From the NCBI RefSeq assembly GCF_000473165.1, contig NZ_KI421504.1:124001-188000 (forward strand): a stretch of DNA of 64,000 nt, given 5' to 3'. Made by a program: the position numbers and the translations under genes. Every line of letters starts with the position of its first letter. The first letter of the stretch is position 1. The DNA comes from Leisingera aquimarina DSM 24565. Its GTDB lineage: Bacteria > Pseudomonadota > Alphaproteobacteria > Rhodobacterales > Rhodobacteraceae. Below the pieces are notes generated by a model. The model had not been told where the DNA came from, ran no database searches, and worked only from the letters and a program-made list of their open reading frames with translations. Positions 1-7,724 of the stretch are shown here, piece by piece.

Positions 1-1062
1 GAGCGGGCCGGTGTGGACAAATCCGAAGTATCGGAAACTATTCTCGGCCAGGTTCTGACCGCCGCCCAGGGCCAGAACCCGGCCCGTCAGGCCCATATCA
101 ATGCAGGCCTGCCGCAGGAGAGCGCCGCCTGGGGCCTCAACCAGGTTTGCGGCTCGGGCCTGCGCGCCGTTGCACTGGGTGCGCAGCACATCATGCTGGG
201 CGACGCCTCTATTGTGGCCGCCGGCGGCCAGGAAAACATGACCCTCTCCCCCCATGCCGCGCATCTGCGGGCGGGCCAGAAGATGGGTGACATGAAGTAC
301 ATCGACACCATGATCCGCGATGGTTTGTGGGACGCTTTCAACGGCTACCACATGGGCCAGACCGCGGAGAACGTGGCCGAGCAGTGGCAGATTTCCCGCG
401 AGATGCAGGACGAGTTTGCTGTTGCTTCGCAGAACAAGGCGGAAGCGGCACAAAAAGCCGGCAAGTTCGCAGATGAAATCGCCGCCTTCACCGTCAAGCA
501 CCGCAAGGGCGACATTGTGGTGGATCAGGACGAATACATCCGTCACGGCGCCACCATGGAAGCCATGCAGAAACTGCGTCCGGCCTTTGCCAAGGACGGG
601 TCCGTCACCGCCGCCAACGCCTCGGGCCTGAACGACGGCGCCGCCGCCACGCTGCTGATGAGCGCCGATGAAGCCGAAAAGCGCGGCATCGAGCCACTAG
701 CCCGCATCGCGTCTTATGCCACTGCAGGCCTGGATCCCTCGATCATGGGCGTCGGCCCGATCTATGCCTCGCGCAAAGCGCTGGAAAAGGCCGGCTGGGC
801 CGTAGGCGACCTGGACCTGGTCGAAGCCAACGAAGCCTTTGCCGCCCAGGCCTGTGCGGTGAACAAGGACATGGGCTGGGATCCGTCGATTGTGAACGTG
901 AACGGCGGCGCCATTGCCATCGGCCACCCGATCGGCGCCTCGGGCTGCCGGGTGCTGAACACGCTCCTGTTCGAAATGAAACGCCGCGGTGCCAAAAAAG
1001 GCCTGGCGACCCTGTGCATCGGCGGCGGCATGGGCGTTGCCCTGTGCGTTGAACGCCCGTAA
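1..1062 (+). CDS. phaA: Acetyl-CoA acetyltransferase (beta-ketothiolase), 5' truncated by window
   Basis: Condenses two acetyl-CoA to acetoacetyl-CoA, the first step of polyhydroxybutyrate synthesis. The frame is open from base 1, so the true start lies upstream; about 353 of the usual ~391 residues are visible. The nucleophilic cysteine lies in [10 protein letters not shown], and the C-terminal catalytic motifs GHPIGASG and CIGGGMG are intact. It is followed by a clear terminator and then phaB on the same strand, the usual phaAB order. The nearest alternative is a catabolic thiolase; the phaB neighbour favours PhaA. Confidence 0.95.
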   Translation, partial: ERAGVDKSEVSETILGQVLTAAQGQNPARQAHINAGLPQESAAWGLNQVCGSGLRAVALGAQHIMLGDASIVAAGGQENMTLSPHAAHLRAGQKMGDMKYIDTMIRDGLWDAFNGYHMGQTAENVAEQWQISREMQDEFAVASQNKAEAAQKAGKFADEIAAFTVKHRKGDIVVDQDEYIRHGATMEAMQKLRPAFAKDGSVTAANASGLNDGAAATLLMSADEAEKRGIEPLARIASYATAGLDPSIMGVGPIYASRKALEKAGWAVGDLDLVEANEAFAAQACAVNKDMGWDPSIVNVNGGAIAIGHPIGASGCRVLNTLLFEMKRRGAKKGLATLCIGGGMGVALCVERP

Positions 1063-1085
1063 CGGGCACAAAACCGCAAAAAGTG

Positions 1086-1115
1086 AAGGACGCCCCTGCG
1101 GCGTCCTTTTTCTTT
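1086..1115 (+). terminator. Rho-independent terminator after phaA
   Basis: A 9-bp stem (AAGGACGCC with GGCGTCCTT) around a five-base loop is followed by a T-rich run. It begins about 24 bases after the phaA stop codon. phaB, 135 bases further on, may therefore have its own promoter or depend on read-through. Confidence 0.85.
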
Positions 1116-1250
1116 TACAAAACAAGTATATACTATGGGTGCGACAATTTTCTCGCGGCATCGCAGCAAGATCACCACGCAATATTGTTGCGCCCGCAAA
1201 ATGAAAACTGTAGCAAGATTACCAAGAGACTAATACTGGAGGATTCTTGA

Positions 1251-1973
1251 ATGGCACGTACTGCACTCGTCACCGGCGGTTCCCGCGGCATCGGCGCAGC
1301 AATTTCCCAAGCGCTGAAGGCGCAGGGCTGCAATGTCGCCGCCACTTACGCCGGCAATGACGAAGCCGCGGCAAAGTTTACCGACGAAACCGGCATTAAG
1401 ACCTATAAGTGGAATGTTGGCAGCTATGAAGACAGCGCCGCCGGCATTGCCAAGGTCGAAGCGGACCTGGGCCCGATCGACATCGTGGTGGCCAATGCCG
1501 GCATCACCCGCGACGCGCCGTTCCACAAGATGACGCCGCAGCAGTGGCAGGAAGTGATCGACACCAACCTGACCGGCGTGTTCAACACCGTTCACCCGAT
1601 CTGGCCCGGCATGCGCGAGCGCAAGTTCGGCCGCGTTGTCGTAATCTCCTCGATCAACGGCCAGAAGGGCCAATTCGCCCAGGTGAACTATGCTGCGACC
1701 AAGGCGGGCGATCTGGGTATCGTGAAATCGCTGGCCCAGGAAGGCGCGCGCGCAGGCATCACCGCCAACGCTATCTGCCCCGGCTATATCGCCACCGAAA
1801 TGGTGATGGCGGTTCCGGAAAAAGTGCGCGAGTCCATCATTGGCCAGATCCCGGCCGGCCGTCTGGGTGAGCCGGAAGAGATCGCCCGTTGCGTGGCCTT
1901 CCTGGCCTCCGACGAATCGGGCTTCATTAACGGCTCGACCATATCGGCCAACGGCGCACAGTTCTTTGTCTAA
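1251..1973 (+). CDS. phaB: Acetoacetyl-CoA reductase
   Basis: NADPH-dependent short-chain dehydrogenase that reduces acetoacetyl-CoA to (R)-3-hydroxybutyryl-CoA, the monomer precursor for PHB synthase. It has 240 residues, the normal size for PhaB. The N-terminal Rossmann motif is TGGSRGIG, NAG occurs in VVANAGITRD, and the catalytic Tyr and Lys lie in NYAATKAG. The ATG start has a good ribosome site (GGAGG) about ten bases upstream. A strong terminator follows. Together with phaA it supplies the PHB pathway; the synthase is not in this window. Confidence 0.95.
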   Translation: MARTALVTGGSRGIGAAISQALKAQGCNVAATYAGNDEAAAKFTDETGIKTYKWNVGSYEDSAAGIAKVEADLGPIDIVVANAGITRDAPFHKMTPQQWQEVIDTNLTGVFNTVHPIWPGMRERKFGRVVVISSINGQKGQFAQVNYAATKAGDLGIVKSLAQEGARAGITANAICPGYIATEMVMAVPEKVRESIIGQIPAGRLGEPEEIARCVAFLASDESGFINGSTISANGAQFFV

Positions 1974-2012
1974 ACGGGTCTTCCTCTGATCTTTCGTATC
2001 GGAAGAAACGGC

Positions 2013-2043
2013 AAGGGCCGGTCCTGATGGACCGGCCCTTTTC
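2013..2043 (+). terminator. Rho-independent terminator after phaB
   Basis: A perfect 12-bp stem (AAGGGCCGGTCC with GGACCGGCCCTT) around the loop TGAT runs into a T-rich tail. It ends the phaB transcript and separates it from the leftward small gene that follows. Confidence 0.92.
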
Positions 2044-2080
2044 TATCCCGTAAGTGCCTTTTTCTGAAATCAGAGCGCGC

Positions 2081-2230
2081 TCAGGCCCAGCGGGAAACCT
2101 TGGGACGAAGGGCTGGCACAGGCCGCGCGCCAAACAGCCAGGTCCAGGCCTGTTTCAGCACCTGACCGCGTTCGGCATGGGCACGGGCCATGGCAGACTT
2201 CACGGCGGCATCAGCAGAGTATTCCAGCAT
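2081..2230 (-). CDS. Small hypothetical protein, 49 residues
   Basis: I do not recognise a family. The start at 2230 is chosen because AAGGAGG lies at ideal spacing upstream; a longer frame to 2269 would put that ribosome site inside the gene. The protein begins MLEYSADAAVKSAMARAHAE, is predicted largely helical, has a Trp-rich middle (WTWLFG) and a basic C-terminus, and has no signal peptide or clear membrane segment. It is convergent with phaB and divergent from the LysR gene. The strong ribosome site is the main reason to believe it is expressed. Confidence 0.65.
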   Translation of the reverse strand: MLEYSADAAVKSAMARAHAERGQVLKQAWTWLFGARPVPALRPKVSRWA

Positions 2231-2342
2231 CTTCGGCCTCCTTTTCGGATCAGTATCCTTTACCTGCATTCAATATGAGGACGTTCCGTCAAACGCACAA
2301 ACGAGACTTTGCAGAGGTTCAGTTAAGCTGTACTTGTGTGAA

Positions 2343-3290
2343 ATGTCTGACCGCCTACCGCCCCTCACCGCTCTGCGCGCCTTTGATGCCGCTGCCCGCC
2401 ACATGTCTTTTGCCAAAGCGGCGGAAGAGCTGAACGTGACCCCCGCTGCACTGTCGTTTCAGATCAAGTCGCTGGAGGAGCATCTGGGCCAGCCGCTGTT
2501 CCGCCGCCTGAACCGCGCGGTGGAACTGACCGAGGCGGGCAAGGCTCTGGCCCCCGGAGCGGCGGAAGGGTTCGAGGCGCTGACCGCCGCCTGGCGTTCG
2601 GTGCGGCGGCTGCAGGACAACACCACGCTGACAATAACAGCCGGGCCGGGGCTGACGGCGAAATGGCTGGCGCCGCGGCTGTATGAATTTGCACGCGCCC
2701 ATCCCGAGATCGACCTGCGGTTTTCGGCCACCCTGCGGATGCTGGACTTTGTCCGCGATGACGTCGATGTGGCGATCCGGTTCGGCTATGGCCCGGATGA
2801 AGGGTATTATGTGCTGCGGGTGCCGCCGGAATGGGTGACGCCGGTGATGTCTCCAGAGCTGGCAGAGCAGTACACCTCACCCGAAAGCCTGATGGAGGCG
2901 CCATTGATCTTTGACGAATCCATAGATTTTCTGGACCCGCCCTGCGATTGGCCCGCATGGTTCCGCACTCAAGGCATTGATTTCACACCGACGCATGGGT
3001 CGCATTTCTCGCAGGCTGACCATGCGATTGACGCCGCTGCCGCGGGGGCCGGCGTGGCCTTGGGGCGGCGTGGCATGGCGGTCACCGATCTGCACGCAGG
3101 CCGGCTGGTGGCCCCGTTCAAGACCGCAATTGAGACCAAGGCGCATTTCCGGTTTCTTTGCGCGCCCGGCACCGAGACGCGGCCGCAGATCGCAGCATTC
3201 CGGGACTGGTTTGTTGCCGAGATTGATAAAACCGCCTACGTCTCGGAGGCTTTTGAGATCATTCCTGTCGAGGACATCCCGCCGCCATGA
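2343..3290 (+). CDS. LysR-family transcriptional regulator (GcvA-like)
   Basis: A 315-residue LysR regulator. Residues about 5-65 form the winged helix-turn-helix (LTALRAFDAAARHMSFAKAA, then LNVTPAALSFQIKSLE), followed by a periplasmic-binding-like effector domain. The DNA-binding part resembles the GcvA/AmpR branch. Start at the ATG at 2343, since the frame upstream has no LysR-like sequence. The stop overlaps the start of the downstream EamA exporter by four bases (ATGA), so the two are co-transcribed and the regulator may control export of an amino acid or metabolite. The effector cannot be told from sequence. Confidence 0.9.
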   Translation: MSDRLPPLTALRAFDAAARHMSFAKAAEELNVTPAALSFQIKSLEEHLGQPLFRRLNRAVELTEAGKALAPGAAEGFEALTAAWRSVRRLQDNTTLTITAGPGLTAKWLAPRLYEFARAHPEIDLRFSATLRMLDFVRDDVDVAIRFGYGPDEGYYVLRVPPEWVTPVMSPELAEQYTSPESLMEAPLIFDESIDFLDPPCDWPAWFRTQGIDFTPTHGSHFSQADHAIDAAAAGAGVALGRRGMAVTDLHAGRLVAPFKTAIETKAHFRFLCAPGTETRPQIAAFRDWFVAEIDKTAYVSEAFEIIPVEDIPPP

Positions 3291-4150
3291 CCAAGACCCG
3301 CGCGACCGCCATCGGCTTTATCGCTGTGCTGCTATGGGCACTGCTGGCGGTGCTGACCGTGGGGTCCGAACCAACGCCACCGCTGCTGCTGAATGCGCTG
3401 TGTTTCACCATCGGCGGCACGCTGGGGATGATCTGGACCGCCGCCGCAGGCAAGCTCAAACACCTGCGCCATGTGCCGCTGCGGGTCTATATCTTCGGCA
3501 CCCTGGGGCTGTTCGGCTACCACGCGCTGTACTTCTCGGCGCTGCGGCTTGCACCGGCAGCAGAGGCCGGGCTGATCGCCTATCTGTGGCCCCTGTTGAT
3601 TGTGCTGTTTTCCGGTCTGTTGCCCGGTGAGAAGCTGAAAGCGGGGCATCTTGCCGGCGCGGCACTGGGGTTTGCCGGGGCGGCGGCCATTATCTCGGGA
3701 GGCGGTGAAGGGTTTCGGGCGCAGTATCTGCCCGGTTACGGCCTGGCGCTGCTTTGCGCGCTGACCTGGTCGGGCTATTCGGTACTGTCGCGGCTGGTGG
3801 GCAAGGCACCGACCAGCTCGGTTGCTGTTTTCTGCCTGGCCACCGCCGTGGCCTCGTGGGGGCTGCATTTCGCGCTGGAGGAGACGGTTTGGCCTGCGGG
3901 CACGCTGGGCTGGGTTTCAACCCTGCTGCTGGGCCTCGGGCCTGTGGGGCTGGCGTTTTATGTCTGGGACATTGGCGTCAAGCAGGGCGACATTCAGATG
4001 CTCGGCACCAGTTCTTATGCGGCGCCTTTGCTGTCGACGCTTGTCCTGGTGCTGGCGGGCATCGCGGCGGCTTCATGGGGGCTGGCACTGGCGGCGGCGC
4101 TGATTACCGGCGGGGCGCTGATTGCGGCACGGGCCAGTGCCCGCGGCTGA
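3287..4150 (+). CDS. DMT superfamily (EamA) transporter
   Basis: A 287-residue membrane protein with about ten hydrophobic segments arranged as two EamA repeats, the layout of drug/metabolite exporters. The second repeat begins near GYGLALLCALTWSGYSVLSRL, a typical EamA repeat start. It is translationally coupled to the upstream LysR gene through ATGA. Homologues export amino acids or other metabolites; the substrate here is unknown. Confidence 0.88.
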   Translation: MTKTRATAIGFIAVLLWALLAVLTVGSEPTPPLLLNALCFTIGGTLGMIWTAAAGKLKHLRHVPLRVYIFGTLGLFGYHALYFSALRLAPAAEAGLIAYLWPLLIVLFSGLLPGEKLKAGHLAGAALGFAGAAAIISGGGEGFRAQYLPGYGLALLCALTWSGYSVLSRLVGKAPTSSVAVFCLATAVASWGLHFALEETVWPAGTLGWVSTLLLGLGPVGLAFYVWDIGVKQGDIQMLGTSSYAAPLLSTLVLVLAGIAAASWGLALAAALITGGALIAARASARG

Positions 4151-4200
4151 CTTGAAATTTGACCATCAATGATGGCTGGCACAATGAATAGCAATCTCAG

Positions 4201-4238
4201 AAAATGAAAAGAGGGCCGCCGCACCGGGCAGGCCCTCC
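4201..4238 (-). terminator. Rho-independent terminator for the leftward DUF465 gene
   Basis: On the minus strand a 7-bp stem (GAGGGCC with GGCCCTC) is followed by CTTTTCATTTT. It lies about 37 bases past the stop of the DUF465 gene and faces the end of the rightward EamA gene, so it may serve both. Confidence 0.75.
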
Positions 4239-4274
4239 GAACCGTGTTGCCGGGATCGTCCCGGCGGGAACTCT

Positions 4275-4448
4275 TCAGACCAGTTCGGTCGTCAGGCGCT
4301 CAATCTCTTCTTTCAGCTTGAGCTTTTGCTTTTTCATTGACGCGATTTCCAGTCCGTCGGTACTGGGCGATCGTTGGGCCTGTTCCACTTCCATGCTCAG
4401 ATGCTCGTGCTTCTTCTTAAGTTCGGTCAGATGCGAGCTAAGGCTCAT
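4275..4448 (-). CDS. YdcH/DUF465 family protein
   Basis: A 57-residue, strongly charged, all-helical protein starting MSLSSHLTELKKKHEHLSME and containing SMKKQKLKLKEEIERL, the typical coiled-coil signature of the small DUF465 family. The start at 4448 has a near-perfect ribosome site (AAGGAGG) just upstream. A terminator follows. The family function is not known. Confidence 0.9.
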   Translation of the reverse strand: MSLSSHLTELKKKHEHLSMEVEQAQRSPSTDGLEIASMKKQKLKLKEEIERLTTELV

Positions 4449-4683
4449 GGCAACCCTCCTTCTTTGAGCTAGATGTGTTTGACACCAAGGAGTGGACCAC
4501 AAGTTTTTACGTCTGTCACGCCGCAGCCGCAGTATTTTTGTCATGAAATTTTCATATCGGCCATGCGCCGCGCATTTTACCGCAGGCGGCGGCGCATTCC
4601 GGCAGAATATCGATTGCATCATGTTCGCAAGGGTTGAAACCTCAGCGCACTGCACCTAAGTTTGCGCCTCTCGGCGGTCCGGC

Positions 4684-5451
4684 TTATCCCGGCCAGGACA
4701 AAGCCGCCCCGTCGCGCAAAACAGCCCGGATTTGCGGCCGGTAGCTGTCTCCGTCCCGTTCGTGTTTGGCGCCCTCATGCAGAATCAGCGGCGCAAACAG
4801 CCGGAAATCCGCCCGGCCGCCTTTGCGCGCGCGCAGGATCACCAGTTCCGCGGCGCGGTCTGCGCGGGGCGCCAGCGGCAGCACTTCCATAGAGCCGAGG
4901 CAGCCGCTGCAGGCCGCCAACATATCCGGCAGCCGGTCCGCCCGCTGGATCATATGCAGATAACCTTTGGGTGCCAGACGGCGGGCAGCGGTTGTGATCC
5001 AGTCTGCCAGCGGCGTGCCCTCCCCCAGAGCGACCTGTCTGCCGGCATCGCGCGCCAAACTATGGGCACCCGGTTTGTAGTAGGGCGGATTGGCGATCAC
5101 ATGCTGGAACTGGCGCTGTTTCAGCACCTGCGGCAGCGCGGAAAGATCGGCCTCGAACACCTCTATAGCCTGACCATTCTCCACCGCGTTTCGCCGGGCC
5201 AGTTCCGCATAGGGCGGCTGCAGCTCAATCCCCGCCAAATGCAGATCCGGCACCCGCGCCGCAAGGCACAGCAAGGCCTGACCGGCACCGCACCCCAGCT
5301 CCAGCACCGCCTCCCCAGCCCGTGCAGGAACCGCTGCCGCCAGAAGAACCGGGTCAACCCCTGCGCGGTAGCCCTTAGCGGGCTGCCACAGCTGCACTCT
5401 GCCGCCAAGAACCCCGTTGCAGCTCAGCGCGTCTTCCGCAAATGCGTTCAT
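4684..5451 (-). CDS. TrmN6-like tRNA (adenine-N6)-methyltransferase
   Basis: A 255-residue class I SAM-dependent methyltransferase. The SAM-binding motif is VLELGCGAGQALLCLAAR, and the catalytic NPPY motif occurs in HVIANPPYYKPG, as in N6-adenine methyltransferases. Proteins of this kind modify A37 of tRNA-Val in E. coli (TrmN6/YfiC). The gene overlaps the upstream DUF2007 gene by four bases, so the two form an operon. The closest alternative is a HemK-like glutamine methyltransferase, but the small size and lack of the HemK N-terminal domain favour TrmN6. Confidence 0.85.
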   Translation of the reverse strand: MNAFAEDALSCNGVLGGRVQLWQPAKGYRAGVDPVLLAAAVPARAGEAVLELGCGAGQALLCLAARVPDLHLAGIELQPPYAELARRNAVENGQAIEVFEADLSALPQVLKQRQFQHVIANPPYYKPGAHSLARDAGRQVALGEGTPLADWITTAARRLAPKGYLHMIQRADRLPDMLAACSGCLGSMEVLPLAPRADRAAELVILRARKGGRADFRLFAPLILHEGAKHERDGDSYRPQIRAVLRDGAALSWPG

Positions 5452-5663
5452 TGGCCCAGCGGGATTTCATTGTCGCGCATCACCACCAGCGCATCCTCGT
5501 AGTCATCGGTTCGCACCATCAGGCGGCGCGGGAAAATTCCGATCCCGCCTTCCAGGATGCTCATATTTACGTCCATTTGAAAGCAGTCTATATCCTCACC
5601 CTCAAGAAGGGCGGAGGCAAAGGCCATGATCGTCGGATCGGTGCTGCGCAGAAGCTCTTTCAT
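5448..5663 (-). CDS. DUF2007 domain protein
   Basis: A 71-residue protein starting MKELLRSTDPTIMAFASALL and containing MSILEGGIGIFPRRLMV, the pattern of DUF2007, called a putative signal-transducing protein without experimental function. It overlaps the TrmN6-like gene by four bases and starts 57 bases from the divergent polyprenyl synthase gene, so the two promoters share a very short region. Confidence 0.88.
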   Translation of the reverse strand: MKELLRSTDPTIMAFASALLEGEDIDCFQMDVNMSILEGGIGIFPRRLMVRTDDYEDALVVMRDNEIPLGQ

Positions 5664-5720
5664 GAGATTGGATCTAAGGGCAAGGCCCCGGCCTTGTCGA
5701 GCCTTGCGAGCGGGAAAGTG

Positions 5721-6719
5721 ATGGACCAAGTGATGACCAGGAAGCCGCATGAAATGCTGGCCGCCACGCTGAGCCAAGAGCTGGATGCTGTGAATGTGCT
5801 GATCCGGACCCGGATGGCATCGCAGCATGCGCCGCGCATACCCGAGGTGACGGCGCATCTGGTCGAGGCCGGCGGCAAGCGCCTGCGGCCGATGCTGACG
5901 CTGGCCGCAGCCCGGATGTGCGGCTACGAGGGCGATCATCACCTGAAGCTGGCGGCCACGGTGGAGTTCATCCACACCGCCACCCTGCTGCATGACGACG
6001 TGGTTGATGAAAGCGCCCAGCGGCGCGGGCGGCCCACCGCGAACCTGCTGTGGGACAACAAAAGCTCGGTTCTGGTGGGGGATTATCTGTTTGCCCGCAG
6101 CTTCCAGCTGATGGTGGAGACCGGCTCGTTGCGTGTGCTGGACATCCTGGCCAATGCCTCGGCAACCATTGCCGAGGGCGAGGTGCTGCAGATGACGGCG
6201 GCGTCGAACCTTAAGACAGGCGAGGATATTTATCTGCAAGTGGTGCGCGGCAAGACCGCGGCGCTGTTTTCGGCGGCAACCGAAGTCGGTGGGGTGATTG
6301 CCGGCGCATCGGAAGCGCAGGTGAAGGCGCTGTTTGACTATGGCGACGCGCTGGGGATTGCCTTTCAGATTGCTGATGACCTTTTGGACTATCAGGGCGA
6401 CAGCAAGGCCACCGGCAAGAACGTCGGCGACGACTTCCGCGAACGCAAGCTGACCCTGCCGGTGATCAAGGCGGTGGCGCAGGCCACGGATGAAGAGCGC
6501 GCGTTCTGGACCCGCACCATCGAGAAGGGCAAGCAGCAGGACGGCGACCTGGAGCAGGCACTGGCGCTGATGGCAAAATACGGCACGTTGGAGGCCACCC
6601 GCGCGGATGCAAATACCTGGGCGGCGAAGGCGAGGGCAGCACTTGACGCCCTGCCCGATCACGAGATCCGTACCATGCTGCGCGATCTGGCCGACTATGT
6701 GGTTTCGCGGCTGAGCTGA
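5721..6719 (+). CDS. ispB: Long-chain polyprenyl diphosphate synthase (ubiquinone side chain)
   Basis: Adds isopentenyl units to farnesyl diphosphate to make the octa- or decaprenyl tail of ubiquinone. It has 332 residues, the family's usual size. The first aspartate-rich motif is LLHDDVVDESAQRRG and the second FQIADDLLDY; the substrate-binding GGKRLRP is also present. The start is the ATG at 5721; a GTG one codon upstream is possible. UbiA, which attaches this tail to 4-hydroxybenzoate, is also in this window at 47.2 kb. Chain length cannot be deduced with certainty. Confidence 0.93.
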   Translation: MDQVMTRKPHEMLAATLSQELDAVNVLIRTRMASQHAPRIPEVTAHLVEAGGKRLRPMLTLAAARMCGYEGDHHLKLAATVEFIHTATLLHDDVVDESAQRRGRPTANLLWDNKSSVLVGDYLFARSFQLMVETGSLRVLDILANASATIAEGEVLQMTAASNLKTGEDIYLQVVRGKTAALFSAATEVGGVIAGASEAQVKALFDYGDALGIAFQIADDLLDYQGDSKATGKNVGDDFRERKLTLPVIKAVAQATDEERAFWTRTIEKGKQQDGDLEQALALMAKYGTLEATRADANTWAAKARAALDALPDHEIRTMLRDLADYVVSRLS

Positions 6720-6797
6720 CCGGGTAAAGGGGGGGCTGCCCCCTCGGCCATTCCGCCCCCCCGGAGGTATTTAGGAGCAGAAAGAAGCGGCAGAGCG

Positions 6798-6880
6798 GCA
6801 CCGCGCTGTGCGCCCGCGCGGCGCCGCGCCCAACGGCGGGCAAGCATCTTTGATGCGCCGCGCTGCAGGCGGGAGTGCCC
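6798..6880 (+). repeat. Dispersed two-hairpin intergenic element, copy 1
   Basis: A GC-rich hairpin (arms 6798-6806 and 6816-6824, one mismatch) is followed after exactly 19 bases by a small hairpin, GCATC-TTT-GATGC (6844-6856), and then by GGCGGGAG near 6869. The spacer holds CCCAACGG. It lies downstream of ispB in the sense orientation, between convergent genes. Bases 6829-6860 match 14210-14241 at 30 of 32 positions. Confidence 0.8.
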
Positions 6881-6902
6881 GTACTCCGCCGCGCGCGGTG
6901 TT

Positions 6903-7724
6903 TCAGATCAAAGTGACCGCGCTGCACCACCAATCGGGATGTTCAGCCCCGATCTCATAGGCTGCCAAATGCGCGGCTTTCTTTGAGGGGTAAAGTGCAA
7001 AACAGGTGGCACCGGAGCCGGACATGCGGGCCAGCAACGCGTTGCGGGAGCTGCGCAGGTCCGAGAGCACCCGTTCGATTTCCGGCGCTACGCGGATGGC
7101 CGCCGCTTCCAGGTCATTGCGCTGTTCGCCAAGCCACGCGGCGCAGTCTGCGGCGGCGGCGAAAGCCGGAATGTCCTGCGGCATCGGCGGATTGCTGCGG
7201 GAGGCAAGTTCGCAAAACACCATCCCGGTCGGGACATGTGCCCCGGGATTAACCAGCAGCGCGTGCAGCTCTGGCAGGTCCACCGGCGTCACTTGTTCGC
7301 CGATCCCCTGCATCCGGGCCGCGCGGGCGGCCATGCAGACCGGCACATCGGCGCCAAGCGACAGCGGCAATTCATCGGGAAAGCCGCACCCCTGCCTGGA
7401 AAGTGCCCGCAGAACCGCAGCGGCGTCTGACGAACCGCCCCCAATGCCCGCGCCATGGGGCAGATGCTTGTTGAGGCTGATCCGGCCGGTCCAGCCTGCC
7501 CCTGCAGCGGCTTTCCAAACCAGGTTGCGCTGATCCGCAGGCACGCCGCCCTCAAACAGGCCGGAGACCTCCAGAGCCAGCTCAGGTCCGGGATCAAGCT
7601 GCAGCAGATCCCCGGTATCAGCAAAGACCACCAGCGAATCCAGCAAGTGATAGCCGTCGGCGCGGCGGCCGGTCACATGCAGTGTCAGGTTGATCTTGGC
7701 AGGTGCAAAGACCTCAGCCGCCAT
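6903..7724 (-). CDS. ispE: 4-(cytidine 5'-diphospho)-2-C-methyl-D-erythritol kinase
   Basis: Phosphorylates CDP-methylerythritol in the non-mevalonate isoprenoid pathway. It has 273 residues and the GHMP kinase layout: N-terminal PAKINLTLHV, the ATP-binding loop PHGAGIGGGSSDAAA, and the C-terminal MSGSGATCFALY. The start overlaps the end of the upstream TPR gene by 11 bases, so they are co-transcribed. It supplies precursors used by the neighbouring polyprenyl synthase. Confidence 0.95.
   Translation of the reverse strand: MAAEVFAPAKINLTLHVTGRRADGYHLLDSLVVFADTGDLLQLDPGPELALEVSGLFEGGVPADQRNLVWKAAAGAGWTGRISLNKHLPHGAGIGGGSSDAAAVLRALSRQGCGFPDELPLSLGADVPVCMAARAARMQGIGEQVTPVDLPELHALLVNPGAHVPTGMVFCELASRSNPPMPQDIPAFAAAADCAAWLGEQRNDLEAAAIRVAPEIERVLSDLRSSRNALLARMSGSGATCFALYPSKKAAHLAAYEIGAEHPDWWCSAVTLI

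Noticed and set aside
1182-1200. GCAATATTGTTGC upstream of phaB as a PhaR operator
   Set aside because: It is only roughly palindromic, and I cannot match it with confidence to a known PhaR site; a similar string occurs upstream of ETF-QO.
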